Below, one piece after another: positions 1 to 7,957 of a stretch of DNA of 64,000 nt. The translations under genes were made by a program, and so were the position numbers. Below the pieces are notes generated by a model. That model saw only the letters and a program-made list of their open reading frames with translations. It ran no database searches and was not told the DNA's origin. The stretch's first letter is position 1, and each line of letters opens with the position of its first letter. The stretch is taken from the NCBI GenBank assembly GCA_964406605.1, contig CAYOSF010000004.1:243587-307586 (forward strand). The letters run 5' to 3'. Source of the stretch: CAYOSF01 sp964406605. GTDB taxonomy: Bacteria > Chloroflexota > Dehalococcoidia > DSTF01 > RBG-16-68-14.

Positions 1-696
1 ATTGCCGTGTCCGGCCTCAGCGGCTACCTTACATCGATCACGGCCGGCGATCTCCACACCTGCGCGAACCGGACCAGCGGTCCGCCGCTGTGCTGGGGCG
101 CAAACGGGCACGGCCAGGTGGGCGACGGCACCACCGTGGACCGTGCGACGCCGGTGGCCGTCTCGGCTCTGTCGTCGGGAGCGTTTGACATCGTGGCCGG
201 CGCACGCCATACGTGCGCGTTGACGACCAACTTCGGCATCTCGTGTTGGGGCGAGAACACGCTCGGTCAGCTCGGTGACGGCAGCACGGCGGACCGCCAC
301 ACGCCCGTCGCCGTGTGCGCCGACGCCGCATGCAGCTCGCCCCTCTACGACATCTTCAGCGCCGATGGCGGGGGTGACCACACATGCGCCATGGCGATCA
401 CGGGAGGGCCCTGGTGCTGGGGCCAGAACGCAGGCGGTCAGCTCGGCGACGGCACGTACGTTCAGCGCTCGACACCCGTCGAGGTGCTGGGGATGGGCTA
501 CGTCCCCGGCGACGTCAACTGTGACAAGAGGGTCAACAGCATCGACGCCGCGATCGTCCTTCAGGTCGACGCCGGCCTACCGATCATGGTGTCGATGTGC
601 TACTGGAGCGCCGACCTGAACCACGACGGCAACATCAACGCGATCGACGCCGCCATCATCCTCCAAGTAGATGCTGGGCTGATCGTCATCATCTAG
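1..696 (+). CDS. RCC1-repeat protein with C-terminal dockerin-like domain (5' partial)
   Basis: The reading frame is open from the first base, so the N-terminus lies outside the window. The visible 231 residues hold RCC1-type repeats, each with a HTCA stretch, a CWG motif and a QLGDGT or QVGDGT turn, predicting part of a beta-propeller. The last ~65 residues carry two dockerin-like calcium loops (GDVNCDKRVNSID and ADLNHDGNINAID), each followed by an AAI-LQVDAGL helix. Such proteins are normally secreted, with the dockerin mediating attachment. The partner cohesin is not visible. A full-length relative lies at 35371-36771 with the same domain order, including a VCADAAC insert between repeats. 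The function of the propeller is unknown. Confidence 0.85.
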   Translation: MAVSGLSGYLTSITAGDLHTCANRTSGPPLCWGANGHGQVGDGTTVDRATPVAVSALSSGAFDIVAGARHTCALTTNFGISCWGENTLGQLGDGSTADRHTPVAVCADAACSSPLYDIFSADGGGDHTCAMAITGGPWCWGQNAGGQLGDGTYVQRSTPVEVLGMGYVPGDVNCDKRVNSIDAAIVLQVDAGLPIMVSMCYWSADLNHDGNINAIDAAIILQVDAGLIVII

Positions 697-704
697 TGCG
701 CTGA

Positions 705-1523
705 GGCCGTCTGAAGCTCCTCCCTCACCCCGGTCCCCTCTCCCTCGACTGTATGGACCGGAGACATGGGTAACAGGTGTGCGAAGACATGGGTAACACT
801 TCTGTCGGCGGGGTCGGCAGGAGGGAGAGGGGTGGCCCAGGGCCGGGGTGAGGGAGTACCGAAAGCGGTCTGCCCAGTAGCTCTCAATCGAGTGGAACAG
901 CACTAGCGGCGCGGCACGTTGATGGAAGCGGTGTTCGGGCGAGCGACCCCCAGCCTTCCGCCCGAGGCGGACCCGCCTATGGCGGGGCAGGCTGGGGCAT
1001 CGGAATGCGGGTGCGCGTGTTGTTTCCTGTTCGCCCAGGGGTGGACTACGTAGGAATGGGAGCGCGGCCGTCTGAAGCTTCTCCCTCACCCCCGTCCCCT
1101 CTCCCTCGATCGCGAGGGAGAGGGGTGGCCCAGGGCCGGGGTGAGGGAGTACCGAAAGCGGTCTGCCCAGTAGCTCTCAATCGAGTGGAACAGCACTAGT
1201 AGCACGGCACGTTGATGGAAGGGCTGTTCGGGCGAGCGACCCCTAGCCTTCCGCCCGAGACGGACCCGCCTACGGCGGGGCAGGCTGGGGCATCGGAATG
1301 CAGGTGCGCGTGTTGTTTCCTGTTCGCCCAGGGATGGACAAGTCAGGAATGGGAGCGCGGCCGTCTGAAGCTTCTCCCTCATCCCCGTCCCCTCTCCGTC
1401 GATCGCGAGGGAGAGGGGTGGCCCAGGGCCGGGGTGAGGGAGTACCGAAAGCGGTCTGCCCAGTAGCTCTCAATCGAGTGGAACAGCACTAGTAGCACGG
1501 CACGTTGATGGAAGGGCTGTTCG
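705..1523. repeat. Tandem array of ~292 bp repeat units with nested hairpins
   Basis: Three copies begin with the same GGCCGTCTGAAG start at 705, 1067 and 1359. Copy 2 is 292 bp. Copy 1 is about 70 bp longer because of an insertion near 749-820. Copy 3 is cut off at about 1523. Each unit has an outer inverted repeat (CCCTCACCCC against GGGGTGAGGG) and an inner stem CTCTCCCTCG/CGAGGGAGAG around a four-base loop. No credible gene fits; short ORFs here repeat with the array. From 1524 to 1899 I see nothing further that I can support. Confidence 0.85.
749..820. mobile_element. ~70 bp insertion with doubled GACATGGGTAACA motif (possible IS-end relic)
   Basis: Compared with copies 2 and 3 of the array, copy 1 carries about 70 extra bases exactly where the inner hairpin loop should be. 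The insert holds two direct copies of GACATGGGTAACA, at 763-775 and 786-798. Doubled subterminal motifs of this kind resemble the ends of DDE transposons such as IS481-type elements, but no transposase is present. The assignment is inference. Confidence 0.4.
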
Positions 1524-1899
1524 TGCCAGCGGCCCGAGCCTTCGACAAGTCCGTGCGGCAGGGTTAGGACGCGGTCGGGGCGAGCCCTGAGAAGGCTGGG
1601 AGACCCAGTTGGGGCGGATGCCGATGCTCTTGGACCGTCGCAGGGGAGGGCGGCGCCGAGCGCGAAGGGCCAGACAGAGTACGGCCAGGAGCAGCGGGCG
1701 CGTCGTGCTCATGGGACGCCTCGCAGGTCGAGGCGCGCCGGGACGGAGCGGCGCGTCCGGGCTTGGGCCAGCATGGCACCGGCGCGGGGTGGGCGAGGAT
1801 GTGCAGGGCGGGGTGCCGCGAAGGGCGATGCCTACAGGCCGAGGAGGCGGCGATTGCGCAGGGAATTCGAGTCGCTTCTCGGACCGCAAGGCGGGTCCG

Positions 1900-2367
1900 T
1901 CACGGAAGGACCGACTCCGCCAGTCCGCGCCACCGCATTTGGCGGTACCGATAGAAGAGGTGCGCGTACGCCCAGACCAGCGGCGTCAAGAGGCCGGCGT
2001 CGATCTCGATCCGATCGGTGTAGCGGCAGCGGTCACCGGGCAGCGGCTCGATCCGGATGGCGTGATCCCAGCGCCGAATCGGCCCGCCTCGTTCATTGGA
2101 CCAGACCTCTCGCTTGGCGTCGTCGATCCGAACCACTCGGAGCTCGTGCAGCCAGGGAGCCGGCGCCAGGTGGAAGAGGATAAACCGCGTCCGAACGGTG
2201 TCGCCTTCTTGCCACCTATCGGGCCAGTTCTCAGCTCCGGTGAAGCGGAGGAATCCTCGCGCCACGTACACGAGAGTGCGGGGCTCTCGTACGGCGTCCC
2301 AGACGCGCGCTGCGGGGGCACCGAGAAGAGTTGAGACCTTCGCAACCATCAACATGGGCAATTCCAA
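1900..2367 (-). CDS. SRPBCC-superfamily protein (polyketide cyclase/START-like)
   Basis: The 155-residue protein has the layout of a START-like SRPBCC domain: an N-terminal strand, then a helix with the typical P-A-RVWDAV motif, a curved beta-sheet with a GDTVRTRF strand, and a C-terminal helix rich in arginine and tyrosine (LFYRYRQMRWRGL). Family members bind hydrophobic ligands in a deep cavity; the ligand cannot be read from sequence. The length is normal for a single domain. No signal peptide is seen, so it should be cytoplasmic. It stands alone, transcribed away from the exporter operon that starts at 2810. Long plus-strand frames covering it are shadows. Confidence 0.75.
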   Translation of the reverse strand: MELPMLMVAKVSTLLGAPAARVWDAVREPRTLVYVARGFLRFTGAENWPDRWQEGDTVRTRFILFHLAPAPWLHELRVVRIDDAKREVWSNERGGPIRRWDHAIRIEPLPGDRCRYTDRIEIDAGLLTPLVWAYAHLFYRYRQMRWRGLAESVLP

Positions 2368-2479
2368 CGGTCTGCGACGCTACCGGTCCCAGAGAGTCCC
2401 TGAAGCATACACGATGCGAGCATGGCGCGGGTGCACGCTACCCCGGCCCGCAAACTGCAAGCCAGGTCGCATATCCGCA

Positions 2480-2506
2480 GTAGCGGCGGCCTTCAGGTCG
2501 CCACCT
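2480..2506 (-). repeat. 27 bp dispersed palindromic repeat, copy A
   Basis: Read on the minus strand this 27-mer matches 7852-7878 at 26 of 27 positions. Its core is GGCGACCTGAAGG(T/C)CGCC, an inverted repeat with a TGAA loop. It lies in the 433 bp gap 2368-2800, which otherwise holds the hairpin at 2639-2663 and the promoter at 2773-2802. Confidence 0.7.
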
Positions 2507-2638
2507 GCGCTCCGGCAATGGCCGATGCTACGTTCTTGGTGCCCCCGGCGTTTTGCTGGCAGCCACGGCGTCGAAGGGAGACAGGACGGTGCGTCGATGG
2601 CCATCGAGTTGGCCCTAGCGAATCCTCGCACGCGCTAC

Positions 2639-2663
2639 AGGGGCGGGTTTCAAGCCCGCCCCT
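2639..2663. repeat. REP-like palindrome
   Basis: A perfect 9 bp stem AGGGGCGGG/CCCGCCCCT encloses the loop TTTCAAG. It is intergenic, has no T-run, and looks like a dispersed extragenic palindrome rather than a terminator. Confidence 0.6.
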
Positions 2664-2772
2664 ACTGTTTGCCCCCTATCGTCCTGGGGCGCGCGGCCAT
2701 GTGCCCCTACGGCCCGGTCGCGGGTGCCGACGCCGGTTGCGAGGGGGTCCCAAGTCCTGCGCAGCAGGTCTC

Positions 2773-2802
2773 TTGTTAGGCGTCGGACGCGCACGATAGC
2801 AT
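2773..2802 (+). promoter_or_regulatory. Candidate sigma-70-type promoter of the ABC-2 exporter operon
   Basis: TTGTTA (2773-2778) and TAGCAT (2797-2802) are separated by 18 bp. The -10 ends only 7 nt before the ATG at 2810, so transcription would begin at or beside that codon, giving a leaderless mRNA. Confidence 0.5.
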
Positions 2803-2809
2803 GGTTCGC

Positions 2810-3736
2810 ATGCCGCTGCTCACGACCGATGCGATCACGAAGCGGTACCCCGGCGTCACCGCGCTCGATGCGCTGGACCTCGAGCTGGAGCCGGGCATCA
2901 TCGGCCTGGTCGGCGCGAACGGGGCCGGCAAGAGCACGCTGATCAAGATCCTGCTCGGTCTCGTGGAGGCGACGAGCGGCTCCGCCACCCTCCTGGGCTA
3001 TGACGTCGCGCGCCAGGGCGTCGAGCTGCGCCAGTTCGTCGGCTACATGCCGGAGCACGATTGCCTTCCCTCGGACGTATCGGCCACCGAGTTCGTGACG
3101 CACCTGGCGCAGGTGAACGGTCTCCCCCGCTCGGCCGCCCGCGAGCGCACGGCCGAGACGCTGCGCCACGTCGGGCTGTTCGAGGAGCGGTACCGGGAGA
3201 TGAGCGGCTACTCCACCGGCATGAAGCAGCGCGTCAAGCTGGCCCAGGCCCTGGTGCACGACCCGCGCGTCCTGCTGCTCGACGAGCCCACGAACGGCCT
3301 CGACCCCGCGGGGAGGGAGGAGATGCTGGATCTGGTGGCCCGCACCGGGCGGGAGTTCGGCATCGCCATCCTGATGGCCTCGCACCTGCTGGGCGAGATC
3401 GAGCGGGTATGCGAACATCTCGTCGTGATCGATGCGGGGCGGCTCGTCCGGTCGGCGCCGGTGGCGACGCTCACGGAGCGAACGCCGGTGCTCGCGCTGG
3501 AGGTGGAGGGCAACGGCGTGGCGCTCGCGCGCAGGCTGGGCGAATCGGGGCTCACGGTGCGGGAAGAGGGACGCACCATCTTGGTCGGCCTCGAGGACGA
3601 ACGTCTCTATGATCGGGTCCGCGACACGGTGGTCGACCTCGGGCTCGGCCTGGTGCGCATGGAGCAGCGTCGCGAGACGCTGGAAGACCTGTTCCGCGAC
3701 CGGGAACCGGAGGCTGGTGATGACGGGTCCTGCTGA
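2810..3736 (+). CDS. ABC-2 type exporter, ATP-binding subunit
   Basis: ATPase subunit of an ABC-2 type exporter. The Walker A motif GANGAGKST lies near residue 35-43 from this start, followed by a signature region YSTGMKQRVKLAQAL, Walker B LLLDEPTNGLDP and a switch histidine in MASHLLGEIE. The YSTGMKQR form of the signature is usual in ABC-2 (NatA/CcmA-like) ATPases. The ATG at 2801 is also in frame, but it lies within the predicted -10 element, so I prefer 2810 (307-308 residues). The C-terminal ~85 residues form the usual small accessory domain. The stop overlaps the next gene by 17 nt. Substrate unknown. Confidence 0.9.
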   Translation: MPLLTTDAITKRYPGVTALDALDLELEPGIIGLVGANGAGKSTLIKILLGLVEATSGSATLLGYDVARQGVELRQFVGYMPEHDCLPSDVSATEFVTHLAQVNGLPRSAARERTAETLRHVGLFEERYREMSGYSTGMKQRVKLAQALVHDPRVLLLDEPTNGLDPAGREEMLDLVARTGREFGIAILMASHLLGEIERVCEHLVVIDAGRLVRSAPVATLTERTPVLALEVEGNGVALARRLGESGLTVREEGRTILVGLEDERLYDRVRDTVVDLGLGLVRMEQRRETLEDLFRDREPEAGDDGSC

Positions 3737-4664
3737 AGAGGCGGCCGGCACCATCTATGACCTGGGCTACCGCAACTACGAGGGCGAGCGCCTGGGCCGC
3801 AGGCAGGCGATTACGGCGCTCTATCTTCACAGCCTTCGCGGCATCTTCGGCCTCGGGCGACACCACACCGGCAAGATCATCCCGTTCGCCCTGGCCGCGA
3901 TTACGCTCCTTCCCGCCGCGATCTACCTTGGAATCGCCGCCCTCATCAGCGGGGCGACCAGTGCCGTCGAGGTCTCGGACTTCCACATCATACGCCCCGC
4001 GGACCACTATGAGTTCATTCAGTGGCCCCTGGCGCTGTTCGTGGCCGCGGTCGCGCCCGAGGCGGTGGGGAGAGACCAACGGGACCGCACGCTCTCCCTC
4101 TATTTCTCGAGAGCGCTGCTGCGCAGCGACTATGTGCTGGCGAAAGTCGCCGCAGTCATGACCGCCCTCATGCTGCTGGCGCTGGCGCCGCAGGCGCTGC
4201 TCTTCATCGGCAGCACCCTGGTCGACGACGACCCGATGGGCTACCTCAAAGACCACTGGCGCGACATCGCCCCGATCGTGGGAAGCGCCACGCTGATCGG
4301 TCTCTTCACGGCGAGCGTCGGCCTCTCCATCGGCTGTATGACCCCCCGCTGGCCCCTGGCCTCGGGGGCAATCATCGCCTACTTCGCGATTTCGTTCGTG
4401 ATGGGTTCGGCCTTCGTCGAAGGGTTCCACGACGGGCCAACGCGCTACTTTCTGCTGGTCAGCGGCTTCCACGTCATCCGCGGCTCCACCTTTTGGATCT
4501 TCGGCGAGACGCCGACGCGCCCCTTGTTCGGGGAGAGTGGCGGGATGACCGACCAGTTGGCGCTCGCCGGCCTGCACACAGGTTTCTACGTGCTGGCCGC
4601 GATCGTGATCATCGGACTCGCGCTTCTTGTCCTCAGACGCCGCTACGAACGGATCCCGCTGTGA
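3720..4664 (+). CDS. ABC-2 type exporter, permease subunit
   Basis: The 314-residue integral membrane protein has about six hydrophobic segments, starting with IIPFALAAITLLPAAIYLGIA after a ~60-residue cytoplasmic N-terminus. A conserved stretch GRDQRDRTLSLYFSRALLRSDYVLAKVAA marks the ABC-2 permease family, where this loop contacts the ATPase. The ATG at 3720 is preceded in frame by a GTG at 3717; either is possible and both overlap the upstream ATPase gene, indicating translational coupling. The stop TGA overlaps the GTG start of the next gene. It likely forms a transporter with the preceding ATPase. Confidence 0.88.
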   Translation: MTGPAEEAAGTIYDLGYRNYEGERLGRRQAITALYLHSLRGIFGLGRHHTGKIIPFALAAITLLPAAIYLGIAALISGATSAVEVSDFHIIRPADHYEFIQWPLALFVAAVAPEAVGRDQRDRTLSLYFSRALLRSDYVLAKVAAVMTALMLLALAPQALLFIGSTLVDDDPMGYLKDHWRDIAPIVGSATLIGLFTASVGLSIGCMTPRWPLASGAIIAYFAISFVMGSAFVEGFHDGPTRYFLLVSGFHVIRGSTFWIFGETPTRPLFGESGGMTDQLALAGLHTGFYVLAAIVIIGLALLVLRRRYERIPL

Positions 4665-5605
4665 CGGCCTCCAGGCCTCCTCGCGACGAGTCGGCGCCCG
4701 CCATCCGGCTTACGAACACCTCGCGATGGTACGGCAACGTCGTCGCCGTGAACGACATCTCCTTCGAGGTGGGTCCCGGCATCACCGGCCTGTTGGGGCC
4801 GAACGGCGCCGGCAAGACCACCATCCTCCACATGGCGTCCGGGTTCCTGCGGCCCTCCAGCGGCGCGGTCGAGGTCTTCGGCAGACCGGCGTGGCGCAAC
4901 CCGGACATGTTCCGCGACGTGGGGCTGGTCCCCGAGCGAGAGGCGGCGTATCCGTTCCTGACCGGATACGAGTTCGTTCTGCTGAACGCCCGGCTGCACC
5001 GTCTTCCTGACCCAAAGCAGGCCGCCGCCCGTGCGATCCGCGCCGTTGACATGGAGGAGGCGCAGCACCGTGCCGTCGGGGGCTACTCCAAGGGCATGCA
5101 GCAGCGCGTCAAGTTCGCGACCGCGCTCGTGCACGAGCCACGCTTACTCCTCCTCGACGAGCCCTTCAGCGGGACCGACCCGCGCCAGCGGCTGCAGATG
5201 ATCGGCCTGCTCCGTCAGATGGCGGCCGAGGGCCGGACCATCGTCTTCTCATCGCACATCCTGGAGGAGGTTGAGCGCCTGGCGGAGAACATCCTCGTGA
5301 TCGTGAGCGGACGGCTCGCCGCCTCCGGCGACTTCCATCAGATCCGCCGGCTGATGACCGACCGCCCGCACACGTTCACCCTCCGCTCCGGCGACAACCG
5401 CGGGCTCGCCTCGGCGCTGGTGGCGGACCCCTCCGTCGTGGGAGTCGAGCTTGTGGACGACCGGCTGAGCGTGCGTGCCTCAGACCTGGCCGGCTTCGCG
5501 CTGGCGGCGCCCCGCATCGCGCAGACGTGCGACATTACGCTCTTTGAGGTCCTGCCCGCCGATGAGTCCCTCGAGAGCGTCTTCTCGTACCTGGTGGAGC
5601 GATGA
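4661..5605 (+). CDS. ABC-2 type exporter, second ATP-binding subunit
   Basis: A 314-residue ATPase with Walker A GPNGAGKTT (about residues 46-54), signature YSKGMQQRVKFATAL, Walker B LLLDEPFSGTDP and H-loop FSSHILEEVE. It is similar in architecture to the first ATPase of this operon but clearly divergent. The GTG start overlaps the permease stop in a GTGA arrangement; the open frame upstream of 4661 is a shadow of the permease. The C-terminal domain is of the small regulatory type seen in ABC-2 ATPases. With 5602-6339 it makes a second ATPase/permease pair. Confidence 0.9.
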   Translation: MTASRPPRDESAPAIRLTNTSRWYGNVVAVNDISFEVGPGITGLLGPNGAGKTTILHMASGFLRPSSGAVEVFGRPAWRNPDMFRDVGLVPEREAAYPFLTGYEFVLLNARLHRLPDPKQAAARAIRAVDMEEAQHRAVGGYSKGMQQRVKFATALVHEPRLLLLDEPFSGTDPRQRLQMIGLLRQMAAEGRTIVFSSHILEEVERLAENILVIVSGRLAASGDFHQIRRLMTDRPHTFTLRSGDNRGLASALVADPSVVGVELVDDRLSVRASDLAGFALAAPRIAQTCDITLFEVLPADESLESVFSYLVER

Positions 5606-6339
5606 ATACGGCGATCCTGGCGCTGACGTTGCGGCAGGTGGCGGGTCAGCGGCGCGCGCTGCTGATGGTGCTCCTGGCGGCCCTGCCCGTCCTCGTGGCC
5701 GTCATCTTCCGCGTGGGCAAGCCGGACGTGGACCAACACGAATGGGTGGCGAACGTCCTGCTCAAGGGCTTCGTCATCACCGCCGTCCTGCCGCTCTGCA
5801 CGCTGGTCTTCGGCACGACGGCCTTGGGCTCGGAGATCGAGGACGGTACGGTCGTCTATCTGCTCGCCAAGCCCCTGCCCCGCTACCAGATTGTCGGGGC
5901 CAAGCTGGGCGCGGCCTGGCTACCCGCGGTCGTTCTGGTGTCGCTCTCGACGGCGGTCTCGGCGACGGTCGCCCTGGCGGGCTCCGGCGGCGCTTCGATC
6001 CTGGTAGGGTTCACCGTGGCGACGGCGCTCGGCTGCTTCGTCTACTGCAGCGTCTTCGTGATGCTGAGCGTCGTGACGAGCCGCGCGCTGATCGGCGGAC
6101 TGATCTACGTATTCCTGTGGGAAGGTGTAGTCACGGGGCTCTTCTCCGGGATACGCATGTTCAGCATACGAGAGTACACGCTGGGCGTCGCCGACCTGAT
6201 CGCGAACACCAGCAACCGCGTATTCGAGGCGAACCTCGGCGGCGTATCGGCACTGGTGCTGATGGCCATCGTCAGCGCAGGCGCCGCGGCCTTTGCCGTC
6301 GGCCGCCTGGACCGTTTCGAGATCCGCGGCGGCCCGTGA
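5602..6339 (+). CDS. ABC-2 type exporter, second permease subunit
   Basis: The 245-residue protein has roughly six transmembrane segments and a conserved GSEIEDGTVVYLLAKPL loop typical of ABC-2 permeases. Its ATG overlaps the upstream stop as ATGA, so it is translationally coupled to the second ATPase. The operon is therefore ATPase-permease-ATPase-permease, which could form one heteromeric exporter or two related ones. Neighbours do not reveal the cargo. It is the last gene of the operon; the next gene is convergent. Confidence 0.88.
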   Translation: MNTAILALTLRQVAGQRRALLMVLLAALPVLVAVIFRVGKPDVDQHEWVANVLLKGFVITAVLPLCTLVFGTTALGSEIEDGTVVYLLAKPLPRYQIVGAKLGAAWLPAVVLVSLSTAVSATVALAGSGGASILVGFTVATALGCFVYCSVFVMLSVVTSRALIGGLIYVFLWEGVVTGLFSGIRMFSIREYTLGVADLIANTSNRVFEANLGGVSALVLMAIVSAGAAAFAVGRLDRFEIRGGP

Positions 6340-6388
6340 GCGTTCCGGGCGCGTCCGGAGCCGCCGTCGGGCAGCCGGATCGAGCACC

Positions 6389-7021
6389 CTAGTCTTCCAG
6401 CGCCGCCTCGATCCTCTCGGCGAGCTTCGGGGCGAGGTCGCGAACGTCAGTCTGGAGCGCCTTCTCGTCTTCGAGGGGAGACGCCTCGGAGACGGTGATG
6501 ACGAAGAGGGCGGCGATCTCGTCGATCCGGAAGAAGACCATGGCTGAGAGGGCGATGCCGGGTTGCCGGAGCATCGCCGCTCGGGACTCGTCACCGATGT
6601 CGCCGGCGTCGAACTCCTCCAGCTCGATATCGGGTTGCTCGCCGGCCTCGCCCAGCACGGACTCCAGTGCGCCGCTTGCGCCGTTGGACGTCTCGTAGAT
6701 GGTCAAGCTCTGGGCGATGAGGGCGGCCCCTTGGTAGACCCGGTCGTAGCCCGTGACGCGCCCGAACTCCTCGACGAACTGCTCACCCTCGCTTGCGTCA
6801 TCGAAGCCTTCCACGAATGTCTCGTTGGTTCGAGGCCCCGACTCCTCCGAGAACACCTCCAGCCCGGCGAACTTGTCGCCGAGCTCCTCCTTGGGAAGCA
6901 CCATCAGCGCCAGGTCTCCGGTCGTCAGGTCACGGGCGCCGCCGTCGCCGCCGCCGCAGCCGGCGGTCGCGAGCGGCAACGCGAGAAGCAATACGGCCAG
7001 CACTCGGGACGAGAAGCTCAT
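6389..7021 (-). CDS. Predicted lipoprotein of unknown function
   Basis: The 210-residue product begins with a lipoprotein signal peptide: SRVLAVLLLALPLATAGC, with the lipidated cysteine at about residue 22 and a Gly-rich linker after it. The mature part is acidic, with no recognised domain, and should be anchored outside the cytoplasmic membrane. The ATG at 7021 is preceded by a purine-rich GAGGGAAGG site, which favours it over an in-frame ATG nine codons upstream. It is convergent with the ABC-2 operon. It resembles no enzyme family I can name. Confidence 0.75.
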   Translation of the reverse strand: MSFSSRVLAVLLLALPLATAGCGGGDGGARDLTTGDLALMVLPKEELGDKFAGLEVFSEESGPRTNETFVEGFDDASEGEQFVEEFGRVTGYDRVYQGAALIAQSLTIYETSNGASGALESVLGEAGEQPDIELEEFDAGDIGDESRAAMLRQPGIALSAMVFFRIDEIAALFVITVSEASPLEDEKALQTDVRDLAPKLAERIEAALED

Positions 7022-7163
7022 AGCGGTACCTTCCCTCGTGTCAGGCATTGTGAAGCAGGCGGAGACGGGCTGTCAACGCCTGGCACGGTCCGAGGCCTTT
7101 GAGACGGATAGCCCGGGAGCGGTGGCCCGTTGGGTCGCCTGCGGTGCGGGGGCGCCTCTTGCG

Positions 7164-7685
7164 CTAGCGATGGTCGGCCGGATGAGCCAATGAGGGCTCG
7201 CGACGGGGAGGAGGAGCGGCATCGTCGGAAGCCGGGAGGCTTTCGGCGGCCTGCTTCAGGCGCTGGAGCATCGCCCGCGTGGACTGTCGCAACGCCTCGA
7301 TGTCGGCGGCCGCACGAAGCGGGCGCTGGGGAAGACGCGGCCCATGGAGGGCCTTCGGGCGCACGGTGGTCAGGTCCGTCAGCCGGGGGAGTCTGCGCGC
7401 GAAGCGAACGGCGGTGAGCGCAAGCGCCATGAGCAGAAGGACGGTCAACAGAACGGCCTGGTGGCCGACGACGAACGCTGCAGGCGCCATCACCAGGATG
7501 ATGGCTGCGCTAACGGCGCTCCGCCTGCTTGGGAACCGGATCCGCTTCATGTCGAATCGGGGCAGGGTAGGCCGCGGGAGTCTCAGGCGCGCGCGCGTTC
7601 TAGGACGTTCGGCTTCAGGATGGAGCCGCATGATCTGCTGGTAGTCCTTGATCGGACTTGCCGTTGCCTCGATCTGCTCGCTCAT
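7164..7685 (-). CDS. Small membrane protein of unknown function
   Basis: A 173-residue frame from the ATG at 7685. The N-terminal third is basic and proline/arginine-rich, then comes a hydrophobic hairpin of two segments around residues 57-95 (SAAIILVMAPAAFVVG and LLTVLLLMALALTAV), and a polar C-terminal tail that could form a coiled coil near DIEALRQSTRAMLQRLKQAAE. The layout is that of a membrane protein with cytoplasmic ends. Competing frames overlap on the other strand, so the call rests on hydrophobicity and composition only. Confidence 0.5.
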   Translation of the reverse strand: MSEQIEATASPIKDYQQIMRLHPEAERPRTRARLRLPRPTLPRFDMKRIRFPSRRSAVSAAIILVMAPAAFVVGHQAVLLTVLLLMALALTAVRFARRLPRLTDLTTVRPKALHGPRLPQRPLRAAADIEALRQSTRAMLQRLKQAAESLPASDDAAPPPRREPSLAHPADHR

Positions 7686-7851
7686 GTGACTGGTTCGCTG
7701 CGTGTTGCGAGAGCTGCGTGTTGCGAGAGCTGTCACTAGCTAACAACGCGGTCCGCGCCCGAATCTTGCAGGTTTGGGGGGAGTTAGGCGGGGAGCGCGG
7801 GCTTCGGACTCCGGGCGCCCCTCGAGGTAGTACCGCCTATTGACGGACGGA

Positions 7852-7878
7852 AGGTGGCGACCTGAAGGTCGCCGCTAC
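7852..7878 (+). repeat. 27 bp dispersed palindromic repeat, copy B
   Basis: This copy differs at one position from the minus-strand copy at 2480-2506. The centre GGCGACC-TGAA-GGTCGCC is a perfect 7 bp hairpin. It sits in the 272 bp gap 7686-7957, which has no other feature I can support. Confidence 0.7.
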
Positions 7879-7957
7879 GAGCTAGAGAGAACCCATTCGG
7901 GTGATGACCATCAGCCCGGTCCTGGGACGGGGTGTGAGGGGCGGCGATGAGTGCTGG

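Noticed and set aside
1609..2334. 241-codon plus-strand frame opposite the SRPBCC gene
   Set aside because: Low-complexity Arg/Gly/Pro composition with no domain; the minus strand has a recognisable fold.
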